Positions 9,004 through 17,612 of a DNA stretch of 64,000 nt are shown piece after piece. Source of the DNA: an uncultured Campylobacter sp. (GTDB lineage Bacteria; Campylobacterota; Campylobacteria; Campylobacterales; Campylobacteraceae); assembly GCF_938041645.1 (NCBI RefSeq), contig NZ_CALIST010000033.1, positions 1-64,000 on the forward strand, in the 5' to 3' direction. Position 1 is the first letter of the stretch, and the number at the start of each line of letters is the position of its first letter. The position numbers were made by a program, and so were the translations under genes. The notes beneath the pieces are model-generated. The model worked only from the letters and a program-made list of their open reading frames with translations. It did not search any database and was not told where the DNA came from.

Positions 9004-12000
9004 ATGTTTAGAAGATTCTCTCTCTCTCTCTATGCCTCGCTGCTCTTTTATGGCTCGCTTTACGCGGAAGACCAGGCAAATTCGCAAGAATTAGGAACTA
9101 TCCAGGTAACGGGCAATGTCGATTCGCAAAGCGTAGCCGAGCAAAAGGTCGGCGAGACTAAGACTACTGCGCAGACTATTAAGAAGCAGCAGATCACCGA
9201 TAGTAGAGACTTGGTGCGATACCAAACCGGTATCACAGCGGTCGAGACGGGCAGATTCGGCGCTAGCGGATACGCCGTTCGCGGCGTGGACGAAAACCGC
9301 GTGGCTATCACGGTGGACGGGCTTCGTCAAGCGGAGACTCTAAGCTCGCAGGGCTTTAAAGACCTCTTTGAGGGGTATGGAAATTTTAATAACACAAGAA
9401 ACGGCGTAGAGATGGAAAACGTCAAAACGGCCAATATCACCAAAGGAGCCGACTCCATAAAAGCGGGAAGCGGCGCACTCGGCGGATCGGTTATGTTTGA
9501 AACCAAAGACGCTAGGGATTTCTTGACGGAAAAAAACTATCATTTCGGCTTTAAGCAGGGCTATCAAAGCGTCGATAGTCAAAATTTCCACTCCTTCACC
9601 GGCGCAGCTAGATACGGCTGGTTTGATCTTTTGGTTATAAACACCGATAGACACGGTCATGAAAGAAAAAACTATTTCTACGACATATATGATAGTAAAG
9701 AGGACAAACTTCATATAGGAAAAACTCGCGAAAAGGCGGATCCATACACCATAACCAAAAAAAGTACGCTCGTAAAGGTGGGATTTCAGCCGGGCGATGA
9801 GAATAGATTTTCGGTCGCGATAGATGACTCGAAGCAAAATTCCGACGGCGAGGATCTATCTTATACGTTAAGAATGGGTAGCCGTCCGGATGCTTCGGAA
9901 CGATATGGAAATAGGACAAACCACGATAGCTCCACTAGAAAAAACGTGCAATTTGCCTATGAAAATTTCAGCGAGACGCCGCTTTGGGATCACGTTAAAA
10001 TTTCATACTCAAAGCAGAGTATTAAAAACCGCGCGATCAATAGAGAGGGCTGCCAAGGAAGCGCCTGCCAGCAAACACAAAATCCATCGGGAATGCATTT
10101 AGACTCGAGCTCCGGTACGCATAATCTAGTAGATAAAAATAATAGACCTATAAGCGTCGATCCCGGGGATGTAGCGGAGGAAGCTTATATCGTAAGAGAT
10201 GGCTCGGGTAATGTGCTTAGGCTTAACGACGATTATAAAGCACATCTTGGATCCGCAATTGACATGTGGGGAGATGTTTATCATTCAACTTATGTAGATT
10301 GCTCCAAAATAGATTGCAATAAAAAATTTAAAGTATTAAAAGAAACATACGATGGGAATACTTGGAATTATAATTATGAACTCGTAGAAAGAGAGCTGGA
10401 AAAACATACTCTTCCCGACGGAAGAACTTACGGAACCATAAAAAGAGATTCTAGCGATGCAGATGATGGAACAAAATACCATAAATTATCTTTTTTAACT
10501 CCAGGAACGGACGGCTATAATTCCATACAATATACCGATAGGACACTGGATACCGAAACGCAACAATTAAATTTGGATTTTGAGAAAGAGCTTAGCCTAT
10601 TTAACATCATCGATAATTCCATATCATACGGCGGACTTTTAGATAAGACCGATAAATCGATGACGAACAAAGACGGGTTTTATGCAGGCAATTCACAATG
10701 GTGGGATAGTATATTTTTCGGTAATGTAAATAATGTGCCAAATCCAGATTGGCATATGAATGGCAATCTAAGAAGCAATACCACTGCGGTGAGCACCTAT
10801 CTGATCCCGGTACAAACTACGACTACGGCAAGCTATATCGGAGATGAAATTCAAATAACCAAATATGTAGGCTTTGATCTTGGCTATCGCTACGACAAGG
10901 TAAAACATAAACCGAAATATACCGGCTATCCCGAAGTGCCCAGAGGCATCATAACCGGTTTGTGGGTGCCGTATCCTTACAATCCCTATGACGGAATACA
11001 TGGTTACTACACTCCTTATGGAGAGGAAAATTATCAGCAAAATTTAAAATTCCTGCTAAGAGAGAAGGAATACAAAAGCGGCTCATACAAACTAGGTCTA
11101 AATTTAGACCCGCTCGATTGGATAAGAATTCAGCTAAAAGGCTCCAAGGGTTTCCGCGCTCCAACATCGGATGAGGCGTATATGACCTTTAAGCATCCGG
11201 ACTTTTCTATCCGTCCTAATATATTTTTAGAACCAGAAATCGCAAGGACGAAAGAGATCGCTCTTACTTTTTATAGCGAGAGAAGCCGCATAACTTTCGA
11301 TGTTTTTAAGACGGATTATAAAAATTTTATCGATCTTGAATTTTTGGGAAATTTACAAGTCGTAGATCAGCAGATACCGTATCCGTTTTATCAAAATGTA
11401 AACCGAGATAGCGCCAAAGTGCATGGATTTGAGATAAATACCCATCTGGAGCTCGGCGATGTATCGGAGAGCCTGGAGGGATTTAGGCTGGGATATAAAT
11501 ACAGCAGACAAAAAGGCAGAATGTCGTGCGCCAGCAACGGCTCAAACGCCAATGATTCAAACTCCGGATGCAGTAGGGGCGAAGAGGTGCCGATGAATGC
11601 GATCCAACCGCCTACTTCCGTCTATAATATCGGCTATTCTACGCCCGGCGACAAATATGGCATTGATCTTTTCATAACTGACGTAGGAGCCAAGAAGCGC
11701 AAAGATACCTACAATATGTATTGGAAAAGCCAAGTCGAAAGAACGGATCCATATTGGGGGCACATCGATGCTTCTATAGTAAACGGAGAGCCCGTAACCG
11801 ATAATACCAAAGGTTGGCGAAGCGGTGATTATACGGTAGTGGACGTTATTGCTTATGCAAAGCCGCAAAAAAATTTTAACTTTAGTCTAGGAGTTTACAA
11901 CCTAACCAATGCCAAATATATCACTTGGGATAGCGCGCGCTCGATCAGGGCTTTTGGAACGGTCAATATGATCGATCAGGCGACGGGTGCGGGCATCGGC

Positions 12001-12054
12001 AGGTTTTACGCGCCGCGCAGAAATTTTAGATTTAACTGGGAGATAACGTTTTAG
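9004..12054 (+). CDS. TonB-dependent hemoglobin/transferrin/lactoferrin-type receptor
   Basis: The 1016-aa outer-membrane receptor has a signal peptide ending near LYA (residues 1-21), a TonB-box-like LGTIQV segment, a plug domain (about 40-160, with RGVDENRVAITVDGLRQ), then a long beta barrel ending in WEITF, a typical C-terminal barrel signal. Cys pairs in predicted outer loops (CQGSAC, CSKIDC, and a pair in a Ser/Asn-rich loop near 840) fit the family binding host iron proteins or heme. The exact ligand is not evident. Codons 5-9 consist of a CT dinucleotide tract (9017-9031), so slippage would switch the frame. A Fur-like site lies upstream and a strong hairpin downstream; no partner lipoprotein is adjacent. 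Confidence 0.9.
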   Translation: MFRRFSLSLYASLLFYGSLYAEDQANSQELGTIQVTGNVDSQSVAEQKVGETKTTAQTIKKQQITDSRDLVRYQTGITAVETGRFGASGYAVRGVDENRVAITVDGLRQAETLSSQGFKDLFEGYGNFNNTRNGVEMENVKTANITKGADSIKAGSGALGGSVMFETKDARDFLTEKNYHFGFKQGYQSVDSQNFHSFTGAARYGWFDLLVINTDRHGHERKNYFYDIYDSKEDKLHIGKTREKADPYTITKKSTLVKVGFQPGDENRFSVAIDDSKQNSDGEDLSYTLRMGSRPDASERYGNRTNHDSSTRKNVQFAYENFSETPLWDHVKISYSKQSIKNRAINREGCQGSACQQTQNPSGMHLDSSSGTHNLVDKNNRPISVDPGDVAEEAYIVRDGSGNVLRLNDDYKAHLGSAIDMWGDVYHSTYVDCSKIDCNKKFKVLKETYDGNTWNYNYELVERELEKHTLPDGRTYGTIKRDSSDADDGTKYHKLSFLTPGTDGYNSIQYTDRTLDTETQQLNLDFEKELSLFNIIDNSISYGGLLDKTDKSMTNKDGFYAGNSQWWDSIFFGNVNNVPNPDWHMNGNLRSNTTAVSTYLIPVQTTTTASYIGDEIQITKYVGFDLGYRYDKVKHKPKYTGYPEVPRGIITGLWVPYPYNPYDGIHGYYTPYGEENYQQNLKFLLREKEYKSGSYKLGLNLDPLDWIRIQLKGSKGFRAPTSDEAYMTFKHPDFSIRPNIFLEPEIARTKEIALTFYSERSRITFDVFKTDYKNFIDLEFLGNLQVVDQQIPYPFYQNVNRDSAKVHGFEINTHLELGDVSESLEGFRLGYKYSRQKGRMSCASNGSNANDSNSGCSRGEEVPMNAIQPPTSVYNIGYSTPGDKYGIDLFITDVGAKKRKDTYNMYWKSQVERTDPYWGHIDASIVNGEPVTDNTKGWRSGDYTVVDVIAYAKPQKNFNFSLGVYNLTNAKYITWDSARSIRAFGTVNMIDQATGAGIGRFYAPRRNFRFNWEITF
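9017..9031 (+). repeat. CT dinucleotide tract (7.5 units) in the receptor start region
   Basis: Seven TC units plus a T run from base 14 of the gene, inside the signal-peptide codons. In the sequenced state the frame is open. Loss or gain of one unit would cause an early stop. Confidence 0.8.
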
Positions 12055-12064
12055 TTCTTGGTGT

Positions 12065-12099
12065 GTTTCGATCCAAAATTTAAAACGAATTTTGGATCG
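12065..12099 (+). terminator. strong hairpin after the TonB receptor
   Basis: A perfect 14-bp inverted repeat (12065-12078 with 12086-12099) has a 7-base loop and starts 10 bases after the receptor stop. There is no long T run after it, so it could also act as an mRNA 3' stabiliser. Confidence 0.6.
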
Positions 12100-12567
12100 A
12101 AGTCTCGATTTGATCGAATTGAGCCCTGCTTTGCAATTTAACGCTTTAAATTTATATCCAATGAGCCTTTGCAACGCAAGAGCAAGATCTCTTCGTATTT
12201 TTGGCATTTCGATAAAATTTTTAGCGATATAATTTTCGCCGAACGGTAACATTTTGCGCGCGCATTAAATTTGTATATCGCCGCTTTCGTTTATGTGGTT
12301 TTGACTCAGAACCTACCGCCGTGCGGTATAAATTTTACATTTCTATCGATAAAGCCTTTTTTTATTAAGGTCAAAGACAAACTTTCATATCACCTAAATT
12401 TGCTCGCCGTATGATCCTAATAAAGACGAGTTAGAAGCACCGAAGACATTTAACAACCGCACGCAAAACTACGGCGGCAGAATGAGACCTACGATAAGGC
12501 GTACAAGACGATGCTTAAGACAAATGTTTTTTATTTATGCTTTAATACGCGGAAAAATAAAGACGAA
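12100..12567. other. 468-bp region with only gene debris
   Basis: After the receptor hairpin there is no complete gene. The segment from about 12398 onward contains a decayed open frame described separately; the rest is AT-rich and featureless. Confidence 0.5.
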
Positions 12568-12597
12568 TTAGCCTCTATTTTTCTCGATTTCATATAA
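12398..12597 (+). pseudogene. possible decayed gene fragment
   Basis: Two successive plus-strand frames read like protein. The first includes PYDPNKDELEAPKTFNNRTQ (from about 12410) and the second ETYDKAYKTMLKTNVFYLC, ending at a TAA at 12595-12597. They are in different frames and join if one frameshift near 12480 is allowed. No start codon is present. I do not recognise the family. The end overlaps the convergent membrane-protein gene by about 30 bases. Confidence 0.25.
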
Positions 12598-13017
12598 AAT
12601 TTTGATTTTTTTACAAGCTCTTTGTAAGATACAGAACCCCAAGGCAATATATAATAAAATGGACAACTTACTAATGCCGTAAAACCATATGAGAAACGCT
12701 ACGATTAAAAAGGCTATTAATATAAAATCCCAAATTATAGCTAGGGCCTGTTTCACTCCCATATAATTTGAATACTTAGCTAAAATCAAAACATGCGTTA
12801 CGCTAGGTGACTCAGGTGAAAGATAACAATACGTTACCTCGACTATATCGCCGTTATCAGCAAACCATTGATCGGGATAGTCGAAAAATCTTATTCCTTT
12901 TACTTCAAATGTTACATAGAGTCCGTCTCGCCCCCAGTCTGTTTCTAAGTTTTCCATCTTGCCGATAATTGTGAAAAATTTCAATTTGCTTGAAGCTTTC
13001 TTTTTTAAATGCCACAT
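12568..13017 (-). CDS. hypothetical membrane protein
   Basis: This 149-aa protein is not recognised. I start it at the ATG at 13017 because TTGGAGG lies directly before it; an open frame 21 codons longer has no such site. An N-terminal soluble beta-rich part (residues about 10-85, with a DYPDQWFADNGDIVEVTY segment) is followed by two hydrophobic helices (about 88-110 and 112-130) and a short basic tail. The layout recalls small OB-like-plus-membrane proteins, but I make no functional claim. It is surrounded by degraded DNA. Confidence 0.65.
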   Translation of the reverse strand: MWHLKKKASSKLKFFTIIGKMENLETDWGRDGLYVTFEVKGIRFFDYPDQWFADNGDIVEVTYCYLSPESPSVTHVLILAKYSNYMGVKQALAIIWDFILIAFLIVAFLIWFYGISKLSILLYIALGFCILQRACKKIKILYEIEKNRG

Positions 13018-13665
13018 TATTTTCCTCCAAATTTCGGTAAAATTTCGTAAAATACGCGCTACTTTCTGTGGTATTCGCACTAAAATTTTAATTTTTGCAC
13101 ACTCGCGTTAAGATAGGCGAGAAGCCCCATTAAAATAAATATTAACGATACGCAATCATAGAAATTCTCTAAAACCGAGCAGCGTATGCGAAAACATACA
13201 CCCTTAATCTCAAAAAGCACGAATGTGTCGATACTTTTCGCAATGTCTGGACGCTCAAATTTTCGATTCTGCCTGTGATTTTGCTTTTAGCTTCAGATTT
13301 TGGCAGAAGGTCATATCTATAGTCTGTGCGCGAAATTCGCCCACCGAAAGGTACGGCGGATTAAAGTGCATAGAATTGTAAAGTTGAGCTTGCTTACGAT
13401 AATATTCAAAGTTCCATCCTGCGCGAGTTAAATTTATATAATTTTAAAATCGAGCCGAACCCGAGCATACGTTCGATCCCGGGGATTTTTTATGAAATTT
13501 CAAAATTTTAAATCGCTGCTTTCAACTAAAATTTTTAAATTTTCAAATTCTCACACGCCATAGAAATTCAAATTTCGCAAATTTAAAAATTTGAATCGGG
13601 TGTGCAAATTCGGCGTAAATTAAAACTCCGTAAAATTTTAAATTTCGCTCGAATGCAGCGCAAAT
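13018..13665. other. 648-bp region with a transposase-like remnant
   Basis: No intact gene is present. A minus-strand open frame without a start codon (13255-13440) is described separately. The rest is AAATTT-rich. A T6 run at about 13484 follows a weak CCCG/CGGG pairing. Confidence 0.5.
13255..13440 (-). pseudogene. possible remnant of a transposase C-terminus
   Basis: An open frame with no start codon contains the stretch YYRKQAQLYNSM followed by HFNPPYLSVGEFRAQ. This resembles the end of integrase-core transposases (YNxxRPHxxLGYxTPxEF), with several positions changed. It runs to a TGA at 13255-13257. No terminal inverted repeats are visible. The resemblance is by eye only. Confidence 0.3.
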
Positions 13666-13668
13666 TTA
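13640..13668 (-). terminator. hairpin at the end of ychF
   Basis: AAATTTGCGCT and AGCGAAATTT (minus-strand reading) can pair with one bulged base, around a 7-base loop. The left arm overlaps the ychF stop codon and AT-rich DNA follows. Confidence 0.4.
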
Positions 13669-14769
13669 AACATTAAATCTAAAATGCATCACGTCGCCGT
13701 CTTGCACGACGTAGTCCTTGCCCTCAAGGCGCATTTTGCCCGCTTCTTTCGCCCTGCTCTCGCCGCCGCACGCGATAAAATCATCAAATCCGATCACCTC
13801 GGCTCTGATGAACCCGTGCTCAAAGTCGTTGTGGATCACGCTCGCGGCCTTCGGAGCCTTCCAGCCCTTCGTGATCGTCCACGCGCGCACCTCCATCTCG
13901 CCCGCGGTAAAGTAGCTGATGAGGCTGAGTTTCGCAAAGGAGCGCTTGATGATGAGCTCCAGCCCGCTTTGCTGTGCGCCCAGGCTTTGCAGCATCTCGT
14001 GCGTCTCCTCGTCGCTTAGCCCTATGAGCTCCTCTTCGATCTTGGCGCAGAGCTTGATCACCTCGGCACCGCGGGCGTTTGCGTATTCTCTTACGCGCGC
14101 GACATATTCGTTATCCTGCGCGATACCGTCTTCATCCACATTTGCGCCGTAGATTACATCTTTGGCGCTAAGCAGGCGCAGCTCGCGATTTAAAGTGATG
14201 TAGCTTTCGTCCTCTTTGAGCGCGAAATTTGAAGCGGGCTTACCGTCGTTTAGATGCGCCAAAAGCTCGCTTGCTACGGCTAGTGCCTCTTTAGCGCCCT
14301 TTTGATTTGCTTTAGCTTCCTTGCCGAGGCGCTCGATCTTGCGGCCAAGCTGCTCGATATCCGATAAAATAAGCTCGGTTTCGATGATCTCGATGTCGCG
14401 GATAGGATCGACGCAGCCTTCGACGTGGGTTATGTCGCTGCTTTCGAAGCAACGCACGATATGAAGGATGATCTCGCACTCGCGGATATTTGAAAGAAAT
14501 TTATTCCCTAGCCCCTCGCCCTTGCTAGCTCCGCGCACGAGGCCTGCGATATCGACGAACTCGATGGTCGAATGTACGATACGACCGGGCTTAACGATCT
14601 GTGCAAGTTTGCCTAGCCTGGCATCGGGCACGGGCACGATCGCTTTATTAGGCTCAATCGTGCAGAACGGATAGTTCTGCGCCTGCGCGTTTTGCGCGCC
14701 GCTAAGTGCATTAAAAGTGGTGGATTTACCGACGTTCGGAAGCCCTACGATCCCTACTGACAGCCCCAT
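13666..14769 (-). CDS. ychF: redox-regulated ATPase YchF (Obg/OLA1 family)
   Basis: The 367-aa protein has the G1 motif GLPNVGKST (8-16), G3-like DIAGLVRGASKGEGLGNKFL, and a C-terminal TGS-type domain (DFEHGFIRAEVIGFDDF to VMHFRFNV). YchF proteins bind ATP rather than GTP and associate with ribosomes and stress control. The start codon abuts the pepA stop, so it is the last gene of the apt-dedA-pepA-ychF string. Confidence 0.95.
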   Translation of the reverse strand: MGLSVGIVGLPNVGKSTTFNALSGAQNAQAQNYPFCTIEPNKAIVPVPDARLGKLAQIVKPGRIVHSTIEFVDIAGLVRGASKGEGLGNKFLSNIRECEIILHIVRCFESSDITHVEGCVDPIRDIEIIETELILSDIEQLGRKIERLGKEAKANQKGAKEALAVASELLAHLNDGKPASNFALKEDESYITLNRELRLLSAKDVIYGANVDEDGIAQDNEYVARVREYANARGAEVIKLCAKIEEELIGLSDEETHEMLQSLGAQQSGLELIIKRSFAKLSLISYFTAGEMEVRAWTITKGWKAPKAASVIHNDFEHGFIRAEVIGFDDFIACGGESRAKEAGKMRLEGKDYVVQDGDVMHFRFNV

Positions 14770-16230
14770 CTACGCGTCCTTCAGCTCTTTGGCTAGAGCC
14801 TGCAAAAAATATAAGTTTGCTCTCACGCCCGCACCCGTCGCGCCCGCAGCGTAATATCCCCACGCCTTTTCCAAATATGCAGGCCCTGCGATGTCGAGGT
14901 GAAGCCACTTGTCTTTATACTCGTCTTTTATAAATTTATCCAAAAACAGCCCCGCGGTTATCGCGCCGCCGTACCTGCTGGAAGCGCAGTTAGAGACATC
15001 CGCGATACTGCTTTTGATTAGCTCGCGCAGATAATCGTTAAATTCCAAAATGCTAAATAGCTCGCCGCTACAATCGCTAAGATCTTTAAATTTACGCTTT
15101 AGCTCCTCGCTGTTTCCCATGATGCCGCTCGTGTATTCGCCAAGCCCCACGACGCAAGCGCCGGTAAGCGTAGCCATATCGATTAGCAGACCTGGCTCAA
15201 GATCCTGTGCATAGCTTAGGCAGTCGGCAAGCACGAGCCTGCCCTCCGCGTCGGTGTTTCGAACCTCAATGCTTACGCCGCTGCGGCTAAGTAGCACGTC
15301 GTCGGGCTTATACGAATCGCCGCCGATCATATTTTCGGTAGTGCCGATGACCGCGTGTATCTCAAACGGCAGCTCGAGCTCGGCAGCGCCCTTGATGATG
15401 CCCATCGCAGCTAGCGCGCCGCTTTTGTCGCTTTTCATCGTAAGCATATAATCGCTCGGCTTCAAACTTAGCCCGCCGCTGTCGTAAGTAAGCCCTTTGC
15501 CCACGAAAACGACGCGCTTTAGGCAGCGCTGCGGCTTATAGATCAGATGAATTAGGCGCGGCGGATGAGCGCTGGAGCGATTGACCGCCAAAAACGCATT
15601 CATATTCTGCTCGCGCAAAAAGTCCTCGTCATAAATTTTAACGCTCACGTCGTCGTAGTTCGAGGCTAAAATTTCAGCCTCGCTCGCCATCTTTTCGGGC
15701 GTGTAAATTTCAGGAATCTCATTGACGCCATCGCGCGCAAAATTTGCGGCGTTTGCCATCACGGTGCCCTGCTGCACGCCGTAGTTCATCTTTTGCACGT
15801 CGGGGCTACTGCCGCCGTACTCCTGCGTCGAGATTAAAATTTCATTCAAGCTGGAGTTTTTCTTGTCGCTTTTGTATTTGTTAAACTCATAGCCGCCCAA
15901 AAGCACGCCCTCGACCATCGCCATCGTACTTCTGCGGTCGCAGCCGCATTTGTAAAAGGCGATTTTGAAATTTTTGATCGCGTAGCCCTTAAGCGCATTG
16001 TATGCGCTCGCAAGCGCCGCTCGCAGCCTATCGAAGCTAAGTTCCTTAACGCCCACGTACAACCGCCCGCTCTCGGCAAGGAGTAGATTGCCCTCGCCTT
16101 TGTAGTTAAAAAGCGCAAGCTTATCCGCGTCTTTGATAAATTCGTGATTTAAATTTTTATCCACGACTAAAATAACTTCAAAATCCGCCTCTATCTCGTT
16201 AATTTTGCGATCTAGCAGTTTTACTTTCAT
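14770..16230 (-). CDS. pepA: cytosol (leucyl) aminopeptidase
   Basis: The 486-aa protein is an M17 aminopeptidase that removes N-terminal residues and needs two metal ions. The catalytic C-terminal half shows VGKGLTYDSGGLSLKP, the MKSDKSG motif with metal ligands, and the signature NTDAEGRLVLAD. The N-terminal half is the less conserved regulatory domain. Its start overlaps the end of dedA by 32 bp, and its stop is immediately followed by the ychF ATG, which implies one transcript. Confidence 0.95.
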   Translation of the reverse strand: MKVKLLDRKINEIEADFEVILVVDKNLNHEFIKDADKLALFNYKGEGNLLLAESGRLYVGVKELSFDRLRAALASAYNALKGYAIKNFKIAFYKCGCDRRSTMAMVEGVLLGGYEFNKYKSDKKNSSLNEILISTQEYGGSSPDVQKMNYGVQQGTVMANAANFARDGVNEIPEIYTPEKMASEAEILASNYDDVSVKIYDEDFLREQNMNAFLAVNRSSAHPPRLIHLIYKPQRCLKRVVFVGKGLTYDSGGLSLKPSDYMLTMKSDKSGALAAMGIIKGAAELELPFEIHAVIGTTENMIGGDSYKPDDVLLSRSGVSIEVRNTDAEGRLVLADCLSYAQDLEPGLLIDMATLTGACVVGLGEYTSGIMGNSEELKRKFKDLSDCSGELFSILEFNDYLRELIKSSIADVSNCASSRYGGAITAGLFLDKFIKDEYKDKWLHLDIAGPAYLEKAWGYYAAGATGAGVRANLYFLQALAKELKDA

Positions 16231-16828
16231 CTCGTTCCTTTCGTGAGTTCATAAAGTGATTTTCCATACGTTTAAATAACCTAAAAAATAAATATAAAAT
16301 TCCGCCTATAATAGGTATCGCAAAATACCAGTGTTTCTCGATTAGCCGCAGCCCACTCCAAATCTCCTCGCCGAAATACCACGCCAAAACCATCGTCGCA
16401 CCCGACCAGCACCAAGCACTAAAAAGATTGATAATCGCAAATTTCTTTGCGCTGTAGCGAGTGATACCGATACTCATCGGGATGATGACGCGGAAGCCAT
16501 ACATATAGCGCTGCATTAAAATTATCGGCCAGCCGTAGCGTTGCAAAAGCAGGTGCGCGATCGCAAATTTTCGGCGCTGTGCCGCGAGCTTTTTACTGAT
16601 ATATTTTTTGTTGTAGCGACCGATATAAAAATAAAACTGATCGCCACAAAATGCCCCAAGCCCCGCAACAAAGATACCTAGCGGCAAATTTATATGTCCC
16701 TCGTGCGCCATTATGCCGCCTAAAATCAGTGCGATTTCGCCTTCTAAAATACACCAAACAAAAAGCACGATATAGGCGTATTGGTGGTATTCTTGTAATA
16801 AATTTTTAAGTAGCTCTTCCAAAATCAC
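16199..16828 (-). CDS. DedA family membrane protein
   Basis: Starting at the GTG at 16828 gives 209 aa. This GTG overlaps the apt stop (GTGA), a coupled arrangement; a longer frame upstream reads through apt. The chain has several membrane segments, with the DedA features EGEIALILGG (about 23-32), FCGDQFYFYIGR and a basic re-entrant region around MQRYMYGFRVIIPMSIG. DedA proteins are implicated in lipid carrier transport and envelope homeostasis. The end overlaps pepA by 32 bp. Confidence 0.88.
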   Translation of the reverse strand: MILEELLKNLLQEYHQYAYIVLFVWCILEGEIALILGGIMAHEGHINLPLGIFVAGLGAFCGDQFYFYIGRYNKKYISKKLAAQRRKFAIAHLLLQRYGWPIILMQRYMYGFRVIIPMSIGITRYSAKKFAIINLFSAWCWSGATMVLAWYFGEEIWSGLRLIEKHWYFAIPIIGGILYLFFRLFKRMENHFMNSRKERDESKTARSQN

Positions 16829-17373
16829 GCCTCTAAAACGCAATAAACGTTTGTGCGGCGCGAAAATTCGCCTAGATCGTTTAACTCGCGCAAATTTAAT
16901 AAAAAGCACGCCTCGACGCACTTGGCCTGCGTCTGCGCGATGAGATCTAATGCCGCTAGTGCGGTGCCTCCGGTGGCGATAAGATCGTCAATTAGAAGCA
17001 CCTTGGCATCCTGCACGCCGGAGAATGCATCCACGTGCATCTCGACCTGATCGAAGCCGTATTCAAGGCTGTATTTTTGCGAAATCGTGATATAAGGAAG
17101 CTTCTTTGGCTTTCTAATCGGCACAAAAGCGACCCTCAACCTCGCAGCAAGCGCCGCTGCAAAAATAAATCCGCGACTTTCTATGCCTACTATGTAATCA
17201 AGTCCGTAATCAGCATAGCGCTCGGCTAGATGATCAATCAGGAAATTAAACGCCTCGCGATCGCCTACGAGCGTCGTGATATCGTAAAACAAAATACCGG
17301 GCTTTGGGAAGTCGCGCACGGTGCGGATCGAGCGAAATAAATAGCTTTTTTGCTCGCTGCTTAGGCTTTTCAT
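16825..17373 (-). CDS. apt: adenine phosphoribosyltransferase
   Basis: The 182-aa enzyme salvages adenine to AMP with PRPP. The PRPP-binding motif VLLIDDLIATGGTALAAL is clear (about 125-142), as are FYDITTL and VGIESRGFIFAAALA. Its ATG overlaps the stop of the preceding 80-aa gene (ATGA), and its stop overlaps the dedA GTG, so it is embedded in the operon. Confidence 0.95.
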   Translation of the reverse strand: MKSLSSEQKSYLFRSIRTVRDFPKPGILFYDITTLVGDREAFNFLIDHLAERYADYGLDYIVGIESRGFIFAAALAARLRVAFVPIRKPKKLPYITISQKYSLEYGFDQVEMHVDAFSGVQDAKVLLIDDLIATGGTALAALDLIAQTQAKCVEACFLLNLRELNDLGEFSRRTNVYCVLEA

Positions 17374-17612
17374 AGCTTACCTCTTTTCAATCTTGCGTTT
17401 TGGATTTTTAAGCTGCAGTTTTCGCTCTCCTCGTTTTGCAGAGCCTCAATGCCGAAGCGAAGGGCAGTTTTGAGCTTTTCGTTATCGCTTTTAAGCTTTG
17501 AAATTTTCTGCTCGCTTTTACGAAGAAGGGCGTAAATTTTAGAATTTTTTCGGATCGATAGAATAAGTAGCGCTGCAAAAAATAGCGCTAAAACACCCAA
17601 TGCTACGCTCAT
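17370..17612 (-). CDS. small membrane-anchored coiled-coil protein
   Basis: The 80-aa product has one N-terminal membrane helix (residues 2-19) followed by a charged coiled-coil stretch (about 25-70). It overlaps rpiB at its start and apt at its end by 4 bp each, which supports translation. It is a possible FtsB/FtsL-like topology, but I do not recognise a family. Confidence 0.7.
   Translation of the reverse strand: MSVALGVLALFFAALLILSIRKNSKIYALLRKSEQKISKLKSDNEKLKTALRFGIEALQNEESENCSLKIQNARLKRGKL

Noticed and set aside
13452..13490. GTTCGATCC word resembling a tRNA T loop, followed by T6
   Set aside because: Flanking bases do not pair as a T stem and no other cloverleaf arms are present.
16829..16921. 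Longer dedA start extending into apt
   Set aside because: The GTG overlapping the apt stop gives the usual DedA length; the extra residues are only the apt sequence in another frame.
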